A DNA stretch of 64,000 bases from Acidobacteriota bacterium (lineage in GTDB: Bacteria > Acidobacteriota > Vicinamibacteria > Vicinamibacterales > UBA823). Positions 14,515 through 25,459 of this stretch are shown piece after piece. A program made the translations under genes and the position numbers. The notes under the pieces are model-generated. The model saw only the letters and a program-made list of their open reading frames with translations. It was not told the origin of the DNA and did not search any database. Location of the stretch: contig PCAK01000008.1 of the NCBI GenBank assembly GCA_002730525.1, positions 1-64,000 of the forward strand, written 5' to 3'. How positions within the stretch are numbered: position 1 is the stretch's first letter; every line of letters begins with the position of its first letter.

Positions 14515-15420
14515 GTGATGCCCCAAGCCATCGTTCGTATCCTCCTGCCCAGTCTGATTGCTGCCGTGGTCGCCGCGCCAGGCGTGGCCGCGTCCGCGGG
14601 CCCTGGCGAGTTGCTCACTGCCGAGCCGGCGCAGTCGGGCGCGGCGCAACCCCGCGTCAAGCGGAACGAGTACGGCGATCTGGTGCCCGACGTGCAGGCG
14701 GCGGCGGCCATCGTGTACGACCCGATTCGCGGCGAAGTGCTCTGGGAGGAGAACTCCGACGTGCAGCGTTCGATCGCCAGCATCACGAAAGTCATGACGG
14801 CGGTCGTCTTCCTGGAGAGCGACCCTGATCTGTCCGACCAGGTCACCGTCGCTAGCTCCGACGTGCGGCGGGCATCGACGACGTATCTGCGGCGCAACGA
14901 ACAACTGCAGGTCGACGACCTGCTCCACCTGGCGCTGATCGCCTCGGATAACGGTGCGGCGCGAGCGCTCGCGCGCGTGTCGCGATGGGGGACCGAGGGC
15001 TTTATCGATCGGATGAACGCGAAGGCTGCCGGCCTGGGGCTGCGCGCAACGGTCTTCACCGATCCGTCGGGGCTCGACGCGGGGAACGTGTCGTCAGCGT
15101 ACGACCTGTCGAGACTGATCGTCTACGCGGCGGGCAACGAGCAGATAGCGCAGATCATGCGGATGCGCGAACATCGGATCGCTACGAACCGGCGCCGGGT
15201 TCGGATCCGTAACACCAATAAGCTCCTGGACAACGACATCAACGTCTGGGGCGGAAAGACCGGATTCATCCGGCGAGCCGGGTATTGCCTAGCGGCACTG
15301 GTGCAGCTGCCGCAGGGCGAGTTGGTGGCCGTCGTCGTGCTCGGCACGCGGAGCAACGCGGCACGGTTTCTCGAGACCCGGCGGTTGGTTGGCTGGCTGA
15401 ACACGCGACTCGCCGAGTAA
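14515..15420 (+). CDS. D-alanyl-D-alanine carboxypeptidase/endopeptidase (peptidase S11)
   Basis: A low-molecular-weight penicillin-binding protein that trims peptidoglycan side chains in the periplasm. The three active-site motifs are present in order: SITK near residue 92, SDN (ASDNGAARALARVS) and KTG (GGKTGFIRRAGYCLAA). A signal peptide precedes them (AIVRILLPSLIAAVVAAPGV). At 301 residues it lacks the C-terminal amphipathic anchor domain of DacA and resembles PbpG-type enzymes. GTG 14515 is directly followed by ATG 14518; either could start it. Confidence 0.93.
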   Translation: MMPQAIVRILLPSLIAAVVAAPGVAASAGPGELLTAEPAQSGAAQPRVKRNEYGDLVPDVQAAAAIVYDPIRGEVLWEENSDVQRSIASITKVMTAVVFLESDPDLSDQVTVASSDVRRASTTYLRRNEQLQVDDLLHLALIASDNGAARALARVSRWGTEGFIDRMNAKAAGLGLRATVFTDPSGLDAGNVSSAYDLSRLIVYAAGNEQIAQIMRMREHRIATNRRRVRIRNTNKLLDNDINVWGGKTGFIRRAGYCLAALVQLPQGELVAVVVLGTRSNAARFLETRRLVGWLNTRLAE

Positions 15421-15501
15421 CATCCCTTCCAGACGCGCACGGGCCCCACCCCCACGGACTGCGCGCTCCTCGGCTTTCGCTCGTCGCGCGGGCCGCGGGC
15501 G

Positions 15502-16455
15502 CTACGCCTGATAGCCGCGTTGCAGGGCCGCCGCGTCGAGCGGCAGGGTGGCGATGCTGTCGACGTGGACGAGCGCGGGTCGCGTGCCCTGACGCGCATC
15601 GTAGGCCTTGAGGTACCGCCGGCACCCGTCACACCCATACAGCCGATAGCGGCCGTCACGACTCGCGAACGAGGTGATCCGGGCCTTGTCCGCGTTGTCG
15701 CAGTGTGGACAGGCGTAGTCGTGGAACGGCCAGCGCGCGTGGCAGCGCCCGCAGATGAGCAGCCGCTGCGCGTCTGGGGTGATGGTCGCCAACTCCGGCT
15801 CACCGCCGCAGAGTGGGCAGCGGCCCCGCCGCCAGGAACTCCAATCGACAGCTCGACCGAAGGCGTCGGCACAGCGGCGGAGAGAGGGGCGGAGGGCGAG
15901 GCCGATGAGTTCAGCGAGCATCTCCGGCGGGGGTGCGTCGAGCCGAGCGAGCGCGGCCGGGCCGGCGTACCAGGCCGCGGCGAGGGACTCGAGGTCGTGC
16001 CCGCGATGCGAGAGGATCTGGGCGGTCGCGTAGTCATCTGCGTCGATGGCATCGTGCCGCCGTAAGGCATCGGCGATCTCCCGCACGGCCAGGCGCACAT
16101 CGCTCCAGTCGAGCGGGATCTGCTCAAACCGCAGTAGTGGCAGCCCACGCGCGAGCGCCACGGCGACAGTGTCGGCGTCGAGGTCGAGCGTGGGCAGGGA
16201 GACGCGCGCCTGAATCCGGTGTTCAATGGTCAGGAGTTCGATCTGGAGGTCAACCGCGGACGCCAGGTCGGGGCTGGCCGCCTTCAGCTCCACGAGTTCC
16301 GCGATTCCCGGCGCCGGCGCGGGACCGCGGCGTGTTGGTGGCGGGTCGTCGTCCGGCGCATCGCCGAGGCTCGAGCGGTCCAGGCGTCTGATCTGCGCGA
16401 GGCGATCCCGCTCCGTGTTCGACTCGCCGGGAGAGTCCTCGCCGAACTTCGTCAC
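15502..16455 (-). CDS. fdhE: Formate dehydrogenase accessory protein FdhE, 317 aa
   Basis: The C-terminal half has the rubredoxin-like iron site of FdhE: four CxxC pairs (CPLCGG, CGRC, CPHC and CDGC) in about 75 residues. The N-terminal half is the helical FdhE domain. The GTG at 16455 gives the family's usual length; a longer open frame to 16620 runs antisense into glgA. FdhE assists maturation of periplasmic formate dehydrogenases, yet no formate dehydrogenase subunit or other Fdh maturation gene lies in this window. Confidence 0.85.
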   Translation of the reverse strand: MTKFGEDSPGESNTERDRLAQIRRLDRSSLGDAPDDDPPPTRRGPAPAPGIAELVELKAASPDLASAVDLQIELLTIEHRIQARVSLPTLDLDADTVAVALARGLPLLRFEQIPLDWSDVRLAVREIADALRRHDAIDADDYATAQILSHRGHDLESLAAAWYAGPAALARLDAPPPEMLAELIGLALRPSLRRCADAFGRAVDWSSWRRGRCPLCGGEPELATITPDAQRLLICGRCHARWPFHDYACPHCDNADKARITSFASRDGRYRLYGCDGCRRYLKAYDARQGTRPALVHVDSIATLPLDAAALQRGYQA

Positions 16456-16519
16456 AACGGCATGGTGGCCCGAACGGTGCGTGTCGAGCAAGGGCGAGGT
16501 CGAGTACGATGATCCCCGA

Positions 16520-18082
16520 ATGAGTGGCGAGATACCCCCGGATGCGGCGCCACGAGCGGCGGACGGTGGGGCGCGGCTCCGCGTCATGATGGTCGTCTCG
16601 GAAGCGGTGCCATTCGCCAAGACCGGCGGGCTGGCCGATGTCAGTTCTGCGCTCTCGGTGGCGCTGGCTACCCTCGGGCACGACGTGTCGCTCGTGTTGC
16701 CGCGCTACCGAGAGGCCGGGGGCGCTGGCGAGCCGGCCGGGCGCATGACGGTGACCGTCGGTCAGGTACCGTACGAGGTCGGGCTGTACGCGGCGTCGCT
16801 CGGGCGCGACGTGAGAGTCACCCTGCTGGACTGCCCGGCGCTATACGATCGTGAGGGACTCTACGGCGCTGATGGACGCGACCATCCGGACAATCCGACA
16901 CGCTTCGGCCTGCTGGTTCGGGCGGCCCTCGATCTGGCCGCGGCGACGGAGGGGCCACCCTCGATCGTTCACGCCCACGATTGGCAGGCCGCGCTTGGGC
17001 CGGTCATGCTTTCGGCGGGCCTGCCCGGGCTCGAGCGGCTGCGCGGCAGCGCGTCCGTTCAGACGATTCATAATCTGGCGTACCAGGGAGTGTTCCCGCT
17101 GGGCTGCCTCGGGGCGCTCGGCCTGGCGGAGGCTCCGGGCGTGGCGTGCACCTTGACCCACAAGGCCGGGGTGAGCTTCTTAAAGGGCGGCATCGCATAC
17201 AGCGATGCGGTGACGACGGTGAGCCCGGGCTACGCGCGCGAAATCCTCGGCGCCGAACTCGGGCGAGGCCTCGACGCCAGCCTCCGGGACCGCGGCTCCG
17301 ATCTCTCCGGCATCTTGAACGGGATCGACGTGGACGTTTGGGACCCGGCGACCGATCCGTATTTGCCGGCGCCGTTCTCTGCTGGCGATCTGGAGGGGAA
17401 GCGTGCCGCCAAGCGGGCCGTGCTCGAATGCTACGGCCTGCCAACTGACGAGGCGGCGCTGACGCGCCCGCTTGTCGGCATGGTGTCGCGAATGGTGCCC
17501 CAGAAGGGGCTCGACCTGTTGGCCGAGATTTCGGACGACCTGGCAGGACTTGACGCGACGTTCGTGGTGCTCGGCACCGGAATGGCGGAGTATCAGGCAC
17601 TCTGGCAACGCCTCGCTGAGCGGCATCCGGCCGGGGTCGGTGTGCACGTCGGATTCGACGAGGCCCGGGCGCACCTGATCGAAGGCGGTGCCGATCTGTT
17701 TCTCATGCCGTCGCGCTTCGAGCCCTGTGGTCTGAACCAGCTGTACAGCCTGCGCTACGGGACAGTGCCTGTGGTGCGCGCGACCGGCGGTCTGGCCGAT
17801 ACGGTGCGGGCGTTCGACGCGGAGACGGAACAAGGTACGGGTTTCGTGTTCACGGAGTACTCCGCCGCCGCCCTGATGGCGGCGCTCCGGACGGCGCTGG
17901 CGGTGTTTGGAGATCGAGACGCATGGCGACGGATTCAAGCCGCCGGCATGGCCGAGGACCATTCCTGGGACGTTTCGGCTCGAGAATATGTCAAAGTGTA
18001 CAGGCGGGCGGTTGCGAGCGTGCGCAACGGCGCAGACGGGACTGCCGCGCAGGGGGGGGCGGGCTCGACGCGGTCCGAGTGA
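16520..18082 (+). CDS. glgA: Glycogen synthase (ADP-glucose type, GT5)
   Basis: Transfers glucose from ADP-glucose onto a growing alpha-1,4-glucan. The ADP-glucose loop is KTGGLADVSSALSVAL near residue 36 (KTGGL), the acceptor-side HAHDWQAAL lies near residue 155, and the C-terminal nucleotide site reads FEPCGLNQLYSLRYGTVPVV. Starting at ATG 16520 gives 520 residues, normal for GlgA. An upstream frame extension overlaps fdhE and has no GT5 features. It is divergent from fdhE with a 64-bp gap. It may share a transcript with trxA, 14 bp downstream. Confidence 0.95.
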   Translation: MSGEIPPDAAPRAADGGARLRVMMVVSEAVPFAKTGGLADVSSALSVALATLGHDVSLVLPRYREAGGAGEPAGRMTVTVGQVPYEVGLYAASLGRDVRVTLLDCPALYDREGLYGADGRDHPDNPTRFGLLVRAALDLAAATEGPPSIVHAHDWQAALGPVMLSAGLPGLERLRGSASVQTIHNLAYQGVFPLGCLGALGLAEAPGVACTLTHKAGVSFLKGGIAYSDAVTTVSPGYAREILGAELGRGLDASLRDRGSDLSGILNGIDVDVWDPATDPYLPAPFSAGDLEGKRAAKRAVLECYGLPTDEAALTRPLVGMVSRMVPQKGLDLLAEISDDLAGLDATFVVLGTGMAEYQALWQRLAERHPAGVGVHVGFDEARAHLIEGGADLFLMPSRFEPCGLNQLYSLRYGTVPVVRATGGLADTVRAFDAETEQGTGFVFTEYSAAALMAALRTALAVFGDRDAWRRIQAAGMAEDHSWDVSAREYVKVYRRAVASVRNGADGTAAQGGAGSTRSE

Positions 18083-18096
18083 TATCAAGGAGATTC

Positions 18097-18426
18097 ATGG
18101 CATCCGAGAAGATTCAAACGTTTACCGAAGGCAATTTTGACGAGATGGTCATCAAAGCGGGCACGCCGGTGTTGGTCGACTTCTGGGCGGAGTGGTGCGG
18201 GCCCTGTCGGCGCCTGGCGCCCACCGTCGAGACGTTGGCATCGGACTACGACGGGCGTGTTTCGGTCGGCAAGCTCAACGTCGACGAGAACCCCGGCGTC
18301 GCAGGCCGATTCAGCATCCGCGGCATCCCGGCGCTCTTGCTCTTCAAGGACGGTCAGGTAGTCGACCAGGTCGTGGGCCTCGCCGAAGACACGCAACTCA
18401 AGGAAATGATCGACAAGCACCTCTAG
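18097..18426 (+). CDS. trxA: Thioredoxin
   Basis: A 109-residue thioredoxin with the active site [10 protein letters not shown] near residue 30, the cis-proline loop [10 protein letters not shown] and the usual [11 protein letters not shown] strong ribosome site (AAGGAG) lies 4 bases before the ATG. It stands just ahead of trxB, so the reductase and its substrate protein are encoded together. Confidence 0.96.
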   Translation: MASEKIQTFTEGNFDEMVIKAGTPVLVDFWAEWCGPCRRLAPTVETLASDYDGRVSVGKLNVDENPGVAGRFSIRGIPALLLFKDGQVVDQVVGLAEDTQLKEMIDKHL

Positions 18427-18507
18427 CCGCGGCTTCGGCAGGCGGTGGGCTCTTCGACAGTGGCCGGTTCCGGCGGGTGGAACGCGGTCACCGTGTGGAT
18501 GGAGTAG

Positions 18508-19461
18508 ATGGAACACGTCATCATCATCGGCTCGGGCCCGGCGGGCCTGACCGCGGCACTGTACTCGGCGCGCGCGAATCTGGATCCTCTGGTCATCGAA
18601 GGCGTGGACGCCGGAGGCCAACTCATGCTGACGTCGATGGTCGAGAACTGGCCCGGCTATCGGGACGGCATCATGGGACCCGACCTGATGACCGAACTGC
18701 GTGCGCAGGCCGAGCGGTTCGGCGCGAAGATTGTCGGGGGGCACGTCCGGCGCGTCGACCTCTCCGGAGATTCGTATCTGGTCGAGACGGCCGACGGACG
18801 GCACGAGACCCGCGCGCTGATCATCTCGACCGGCGCCTCCGCGAGGCTGCTGGGGCTTCCGTCGGAGCGCACCCTGATGGGGCACGGCGTGTCCACCTGC
18901 GCGACGTGCGACGGCTACTTCTTCAAAGAGAAACCGATCGCGGTCGTGGGCGGTGGTGACTCCGCGCTCGAGGAGGCTATGTTCCTCACGAAGTTTGCGT
19001 CGACCGTGACGCTGGTCCATCGGCGCGACAAGCTGCGGGCGTCCAAGATCATGCAGGACAAGGCGCAGGCCAACCCGAAGATACACTTTGAATGGGACAG
19101 CGTCGTCGAGGAGATCAAGGACGCCGACCAGGGTGCCGTCAGCAGCATCGTCCTGCGGAACGTGAAGACGCAGGCCGTCAAGGAAGTGGGCGTGGAAGGC
19201 GTGTTCGTCGCCATTGGGCACACCCCGAATACGGGACTCTTCGAGGGGCAGATTGATCTCGACGAGAACGGCTATATCAAGACGGCGTCAGGTTCGCGCA
19301 CGTCGCGGGCGGGCGTGTTCGCCTGCGGCGACGTCCAAGATCCCGTGTATCGCCAGGCGGTGACGGCCGCCGGGTCCGGCTGCATGGCGGCGATCGATGC
19401 CGAGCGCTATCTGGAAGGGCTGCCGACCCCGGCGGCAGAAGTGGCGTCGGCCGCGACCTAG
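18508..19461 (+). CDS. trxB: Thioredoxin reductase
   Basis: An FAD/NADPH flavoprotein that reduces thioredoxin. The FAD site is [18 protein letters not shown], the redox pair CATCDG lies near residue 131, the NADPH site is [12 protein letters not shown], and the C-terminal FAD motif reads [11 protein letters not shown]. At 317 residues it is the normal length. It is convergent with mnmA; the two stop codons share the four bases CTAG at 19458-19461. Confidence 0.96.
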   Translation: MEHVIIIGSGPAGLTAALYSARANLDPLVIEGVDAGGQLMLTSMVENWPGYRDGIMGPDLMTELRAQAERFGAKIVGGHVRRVDLSGDSYLVETADGRHETRALIISTGASARLLGLPSERTLMGHGVSTCATCDGYFFKEKPIAVVGGGDSALEEAMFLTKFASTVTLVHRRDKLRASKIMQDKAQANPKIHFEWDSVVEEIKDADQGAVSSIVLRNVKTQAVKEVGVEGVFVAIGHTPNTGLFEGQIDLDENGYIKTASGSRTSRAGVFACGDVQDPVYRQAVTAAGSGCMAAIDAERYLEGLPTPAAEVASAAT

Positions 19462-20521
19462 TCGATCCAGCCGCCGCCGATGACTTCGTCCTCATCGTAG
19501 AAGACAACGGCCTGGCCCGGGGTGACCGCGATCTGCGGTTCGTCGAACCGGACGGTCGCGGTCTGGCCGGCACCGGCCGTGACCGTGGCCCGGCCCGGGT
19601 TGTGGCGGTAGCGGATCTGCGCTTCCACGCGGCGAGGGCCGGTCGGCGGCTCACCCGCGATCCAGTTCACGCCGGATGCGCTCAGGTCGGTCCGCTCGAG
19701 GTCGTCGCGCGTCCCCACGGTCACCGTGCGTCTGTCGGCGTCGAGCGCGGTCACGTAGAGCCGGCGGCCGGAGGCGAGGCCGAGCCCCTTGCGCTGGCCG
19801 ACCGTGAATCGATGGACGCCGGCGTGCTGGCCGACCGGCGCGCCCGATCCGTCCTGGATGATTCCACCCTGGGGCGGCGTGGCGGCGTGCCGCTCGACGA
19901 AGGTCGCATGGTCGCCGTCGGCGACGAAGCAGAGTTCCTGGCTGTCGGGCTTGTCGGCGACGGGGAGGCCCCGCTTGCACGCGAGAGTCCGTACGGCTGG
20001 CTTGTCGAGCGCGCCGACGGGAAACGCCGCGCGTGACAGCTGCTCCTGTGTCAACGGGAAGAGAAAGTACGACTGGTCCTTCTGCCGGTCGACGCCTCGG
20101 CGGAGCCGGTAGCGGTCGCTGCCGGGCGCCCGGTCGACTTGCGCGTAGTGGCCGGTGGCCACAGTCTCGGTGTCGAGTGCGCGGGCGCGGTCGAGCAAGT
20201 GAGAGAACTTCAGGTCGCCGTTGCAATGGACGCACGGAATGGGCGTTCGCCCGGCGGTGTACTCACTGACGAAGTTGCGGACGACGTGGGCGTCGAACGA
20301 GGCCTGGTAGTTGACCACGTAGTGCGGGATACCGAGCTGCGCGGCGGCGCGGCGTGCATCGTGAAGGTCCTCGATCGTGCAGCAGCTTCCGAAGCGCGCC
20401 TCGCCCTCGCGCTGGTCATAGAGCTGCATCGACAAGCCGACGACGTCGTGCCCCGCGTCGGCCAGGAGCGCGGCGGCCACCGAGGAGTCGACGCCGCCCG
20501 ACATGGCGACGACAATCCGCA

Positions 20522-20522
<1 letters not shown>
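19458..20522 (-). CDS. mnmA: tRNA-specific 2-thiouridylase MnmA
   Basis: Adds sulfur to U34 of the Lys, Glu and Gln tRNAs. The PP-loop ATP site is [15 protein letters not shown] at the N-terminus. The two catalytic cysteines are in [10 protein letters not shown] and SQELCFV, and TGHYAQVDR follows the expected order. The GTG start shares a base with the stop of the upstream cysteine desulfurase (TAGTG). That makes a functional pair: the desulfurase supplies the sulfur. Confidence 0.95.
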
Positions 20523-21712
<1,190 letters not shown>

Positions 21713-21859
21713 CGGTCCTGCGATCGGCGGCCGCAAAGGTGTCGGTCGTGGCGAGAGGGGGCTCGCGAGACGCCGCCGGACGCTGCGCGCGGGAAGCGCG
21801 ACCTGGCAAAGCCCGCCCTCGACCCGGGCCGCATCGAGACGGTGTTCACGCGGCTGCTC

Positions 21860-21888
21860 ATCATAGCATCGGCGCTAACCTCCAGCAA
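21860..21888 (-). promoter_or_regulatory. Promoter for the desulfurase-mnmA operon
   Basis: On the minus strand: TTGCTG (21883-21888), 17-bp spacer, then TATGAT (21860-21865) preceded by TGC, an extended -10. The leader to ATG 21712 would be about 140 bases. No separate gene is seen in 21713-21991. Confidence 0.55.
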
Positions 21889-21991
21889 CAAAGGGGACTA
21901 GACAGATTTACGAGGCCTTTCATATACTGGCCGTCTTGTATACGTCGGCATGCCCCCAGCGTGTTGACGCCTGCACCGGGAGAGTGTCGAC

Positions 21992-22513
21992 ATGTGGAGA
22001 CGCGACGAATCAGTGCGACCGGCCGCTGGCGGACCGAGCGCAGGTGTTGGAAAGGGGCCCGACCAGGCGGGGGGGCCGGGACAGCGAACTGCGGCCGAGG
22101 GGCGGCGACCGGGAAGGGACGTCGTGGATATCGGCAAATCGGTGGTGATCAAGGGCGAGTTGAACGGCTGCGAAGATCTGACCATCGAGGGCCGGGTCGA
22201 GGGCAAGATCGAGCTTCGGCAGAACGTGCTGACGATCGGACCGAACGGCAAGATCAAGGCTGAAGTGTTTGCGAAGTCGGTCGTCGTCCTCGGCGAGGTC
22301 ACCGGCAACGTCACCGCGACGGAGAAGGTCGACATTCGAGACAACGGCGCGGTTGACGGCGACATCATCGCGCCCCGAGTTGCCATTGCGGAGGGGGCAC
22401 ACTTCCGCGGCAGTGTCGACATGCAAACCGGTGCTGCCGGTCCCGCGAAGGCCGATGCCAAGACGGCGGTGGCGAAGCCCGAGCCCAAGGCCGCGCAGGC
22501 CGCGGCGCGGTAG
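21992..22513 (+). CDS. Bactofilin, 173 aa
   Basis: A cytoskeletal protein that polymerises without nucleotide. The beta-helix core spans residues 45-145 (SVVIKGELNGCEDLTIEGRV, then VFAKSVVVLGEVTGNVTA and VDIRDNGAVDGDI). Disordered tails flank it: Gly/Pro/Arg-rich before and Ala/Lys/Pro-rich after, as usual for this family. A GGGAG ribosome site precedes the ATG. A second bactofilin is at 53505-54059 in the accessory region. Confidence 0.92.
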   Translation: MWRRDESVRPAAGGPSAGVGKGPDQAGGPGQRTAAEGRRPGRDVVDIGKSVVIKGELNGCEDLTIEGRVEGKIELRQNVLTIGPNGKIKAEVFAKSVVVLGEVTGNVTATEKVDIRDNGAVDGDIIAPRVAIAEGAHFRGSVDMQTGAAGPAKADAKTAVAKPEPKAAQAAAR

Positions 22514-22566
22514 CGCCGGGGATCCGGGCACGCTGAACCGTTCGGGCGGTGCTTCAAGGAGCCAGA

Positions 22567-23262
22567 GTGGACGCGACCACGTTTGGGACGCTCGGCGACC
22601 GATTGTTGCGCCTCGGGGCTCGGCGCGCCGATTCCGGCCTCGGGCTTCGCGTCGACCGCGACTCGCCCGAGAGCGCGGTGTTCCCGACTCGTGGGCTCGG
22701 GCGGTTCGTCAGCTACGTGAGCAAGCGGGACGCTCCGACGATTGTCGATCTGGGTCCGGTCGTCGGCGCGAACGTGAGCTACTTCGGCGAGCAGCTCGGT
22801 TGCAAGCTGATCGTAGAAGATCTGTTCGCCGACCTCGAGCGCGTGGCGCACCAGGTCCAGCAGAAGGAGATCGAGCTGGTATCCGCGATCAACGGGCGCC
22901 TGGATCATCAGCCTGGCAGCGCTGACGGCGTGCTGTGCTGGGATCTCTTCGACTATCTCGATCAACCGTCGGCGGAGAGCCTGGCGCGGCAGGTGATCCA
23001 GGTGCTGAAGCCGGGCGGCGCTGCCTTCTCGCTGTTCGGGGGGAGCAATTCCGGCGCGGAGCGTTACACGAAGTATGCGATCGTGGACGGTGAGCACCTG
23101 GAGCATCGGCCCTACAAAGCCACGCGGGGCAAGGGCCGTGTGTGGGGAAGCCGCGACGTCTTCAAGCTGTTTCACGGGTTGACCATCGGCGAGACGTATC
23201 TGCTGAAGATTCAAATCCGTGAGATGTTGTTTCGTAAGCCGCAAGCGGCCGCCCAAGTCTGA
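22567..23262 (+). CDS. Methyltransferase-fold protein, degenerate motif I, 231 aa
   Basis: The GTG at 22567 follows AAGGAG. The first two thirds follow a class I methyltransferase layout: TIVDLGPVVGANVSYFG in the place of motif I, KLIVEDLF at strand 2, ADGVLCWDLFDYL at motif IV and VIQVLKPGGAAFSLFG at motif V. Motif I lacks the usual GxGxG, so SAM binding is uncertain. It lies directly after the bactofilin gene and may be co-transcribed. Substrate unknown. Confidence 0.75.
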   Translation: MDATTFGTLGDRLLRLGARRADSGLGLRVDRDSPESAVFPTRGLGRFVSYVSKRDAPTIVDLGPVVGANVSYFGEQLGCKLIVEDLFADLERVAHQVQQKEIELVSAINGRLDHQPGSADGVLCWDLFDYLDQPSAESLARQVIQVLKPGGAAFSLFGGSNSGAERYTKYAIVDGEHLEHRPYKATRGKGRVWGSRDVFKLFHGLTIGETYLLKIQIREMLFRKPQAAAQV

Positions 23263-23314
23263 TCCGAATCGATCGCGATGACGACGACGAGGGCGGCGAT
23301 GGAGAAGGGGAGTC

Positions 23315-24106
23315 ATGGCTCGTCCAGTGATCGCACTGCTCAGCGATTTCGGGAGCCAGGATCACTACGCTGGCACGATGAAGGGCGTGGCGTTGGGCAT
23401 CTGTCCGGACGCGACGCTGGTGGACATCTCGCACGACGTCGCCCCGCATGATGTGCTCAGCGGCGCGCTGCAGCTGGCCGCCACCTACCGTTATTTCCCG
23501 CACGGCACGGTGTTCCTCGTGGTGGTCGATCCCGGCGTGGGTTCCAAGCGGCGCGGTCTCGCTGCTGATATCGGCGACTACCGCCTGGTGGCGCCGGACA
23601 ATGGCGTGTTGACGGCTGTGTTCGCGGAGGCGCCGCCGAAGAAGATCGTCGAGATCACCGAGCGCCGGTACGGTCGGCCGACCGTGAGTCGGACGTTCGA
23701 GGGACGTGACCGTTTTGCGCCGGCGGCGGCCTGGCTCGCGAAGGGCACTCAGTTGACGGCGCTCGGCCGCCCGCTCCAGGACTATCAGACGATTGAGCTG
23801 CCCGAAGCCGACATCGAAGCCGATGCCGTCCGTGGCGAGGTCATCCGAGTCGATCGGTTCGGCAACGCCGTGACGAATATCCACCGGAAGAGCTTTGAGC
23901 ATCTGGCGAACATCGGCAGCGTGCAGATCGACGCGGGCGAGCATCGTGTGGAGCGGCTCGTGGAGACCTACGCGGACATTGACGACGGCGAGGTCTGCGC
24001 GCTGTTCGGCAGCACGGATCACCTCGAATTGGCCGCGAATGCGGCCAGTGCCGCCGACCAGTTGGGGCTGGATCGCGGTTCCGCGGTCGTCGTGTCGCGC
24101 GGCTGA
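23315..24106 (+). CDS. SAM hydroxide adenosyltransferase (SAM hydrolase, DUF62 family)
   Basis: Cleaves S-adenosylmethionine with water to adenosine and methionine. The N-terminal domain shows ALLSDFGSQDHYAGTMKG and DISHDVAPHDV, then VFLVVVDPGVGSKRRGLA and VAPDNGVLT, the family's conserved blocks. The C-terminal domain contains VIRVDRFGNAVTNIH. The fluorinase and chlorinase relatives share the fold, but this length (263 aa) and motif set fit the hydrolase. GGGGAG precedes the ATG. Confidence 0.92.
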   Translation: MARPVIALLSDFGSQDHYAGTMKGVALGICPDATLVDISHDVAPHDVLSGALQLAATYRYFPHGTVFLVVVDPGVGSKRRGLAADIGDYRLVAPDNGVLTAVFAEAPPKKIVEITERRYGRPTVSRTFEGRDRFAPAAAWLAKGTQLTALGRPLQDYQTIELPEADIEADAVRGEVIRVDRFGNAVTNIHRKSFEHLANIGSVQIDAGEHRVERLVETYADIDDGEVCALFGSTDHLELAANAASAADQLGLDRGSAVVVSRG

Positions 24107-24122
24107 GCGTTCGGCGCGCCGT

Positions 24123-24152
24123 TTGAGGCGCGTCGGCACGACATGGTACCAT
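24123..24152 (+). promoter_or_regulatory. Promoter for the acyl-CoA dehydrogenase gene
   Basis: TTGAGG (24123-24128), 18-bp spacer, TACCAT (24147-24152) preceded by TGG, an extended -10. It starts 17 bp after the SAM hydrolase stop and lies 70 bp upstream of ATG 24223. Confidence 0.5.
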
Positions 24153-24222
24153 CACCCGTTTGTTGGCCGGGAAGAGTGTCCGGCCATTCTGGCCTCCGTC
24201 ATCTCGTGGTGTTCCAAACCTC

Positions 24223-25431
24223 ATGATTGGATTCGATCTCAACGAAGAGCATCGCCTGCTCGAACAGTCGGTGCGTGAGTGGGGCGCGCGTGACGTTGCC
24301 CCGAAAGTTCACGATCTCGATCGCGCGCACGAGTTCGATCCCGCGATCCTGACGCAGATGGCCGATCTGGGCCTCCTCGGCGTCTCGGTGCCGGCGGCGT
24401 ACGGCGGCGCGGGCATGGACTACGTCAGTCTGGGTCTGGCCAGCGAGGAACTGGAGTACGTCGATACGTCGTTGCGCGTCATCCTCTCGGTACACGTCGG
24501 GCTCAACTGCCTGTCGCTGCTAACGTGGGGCACCGAGGCGCAGAAACAGCAGTACCTCGTGCCGCAGGCGAAGGGCGATCGCATCGCGACCTATGGCCTC
24601 ACCGAGCCGGCCGCGGGCAGCGACGTGCGCGGGCTGCAGAGCGTGGCGATCAAGAAGGGCGACACCTATCTGCTCAGTGGCGAGAAGCAGTGGATCTCCC
24701 TGGCCGACGTGGCCGACCACTTCCTGGTCTTCGCGTGGAGCGACCTCGAGAAGAAGCAGGCACGGGACCCCTCGGGGCTGACGGCCTTCATCGTGGAGCG
24801 TGGGTTCAAGGGGTTTGCGAGCGGGACGATGAAGGAGAAGTGGGGCATCCTGGCCGGGAACACCGGCTACTTCACGATGGACGAAGTGGAGGTGCCCGCG
24901 GCGAACGTCCTGGGCGAGCCGGGCGAGGGGTTCAAGATCGCGATGTTCGCCTTGGACCAGGGCCGCTACACCGTGGCGGCGGGCGCGACCGGTCTGATAC
25001 GCGCCTGCCGCGATGCCAGTGCGGCCTACGCGAAGGAGCGGCAGGCCTTCGGCGTCGAGATCGCTCAGCATCAACTGGTCAAGCAGATGATTGCCAAGAT
25101 GGAGTCGGACTATCAGGCCTCGCGGCTCCTCTGGCTGCGGTCGGGCTGGATGAAGAACGAGGGGCGCCGGAACACCCGGGAGACCGGCCTGGCCAAGTGG
25201 TTCGCCACCGTGGCGTCGGAACGTGCGGCCGGCGACGCCGTCCAGGTGCATGGCGCGAATGGCTATTCGGACGAGTACCCCGTCGGGCGGTACTACCGCA
25301 ACTGCAAGGGGGCGGTGATCTACGAGGGGACGAGAGAGATTCACACCCTGATGCAGGCGGACTACGTGCTGGGCTACCGCTCGGATCGCCCGACCCGGTG
25401 CCAGTTGCCGGCGTACTACGCCTCGGCATAG
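24223..25431 (+). CDS. Acyl-CoA dehydrogenase, 402 aa
   Basis: An FAD enzyme that oxidises acyl-CoA thioesters. The start [20 protein letters not shown] and the FAD motif [15 protein letters not shown] are typical. The C-terminal part has [17 protein letters not shown] and the catalytic Glu region [20 protein letters not shown]. The chain-length or substrate class (short-chain, branched or glutaryl-like) cannot be fixed from sequence reading alone. An upstream in-frame ATG at 24160 lies inside the promoter region. Confidence 0.93.
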   Translation: MIGFDLNEEHRLLEQSVREWGARDVAPKVHDLDRAHEFDPAILTQMADLGLLGVSVPAAYGGAGMDYVSLGLASEELEYVDTSLRVILSVHVGLNCLSLLTWGTEAQKQQYLVPQAKGDRIATYGLTEPAAGSDVRGLQSVAIKKGDTYLLSGEKQWISLADVADHFLVFAWSDLEKKQARDPSGLTAFIVERGFKGFASGTMKEKWGILAGNTGYFTMDEVEVPAANVLGEPGEGFKIAMFALDQGRYTVAAGATGLIRACRDASAAYAKERQAFGVEIAQHQLVKQMIAKMESDYQASRLLWLRSGWMKNEGRRNTRETGLAKWFATVASERAAGDAVQVHGANGYSDEYPVGRYYRNCKGAVIYEGTREIHTLMQADYVLGYRSDRPTRCQLPAYYASA

Positions 25432-25459
25432 CACACGGGATTTCGCGGAGACGCATTCC

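Noticed and set aside
21898-23316. Minus-strand open frame of 472 codons over the bactofilin and the methyltransferase-like gene
   Set aside because: Antisense to two well-supported genes; no recognisable motif.
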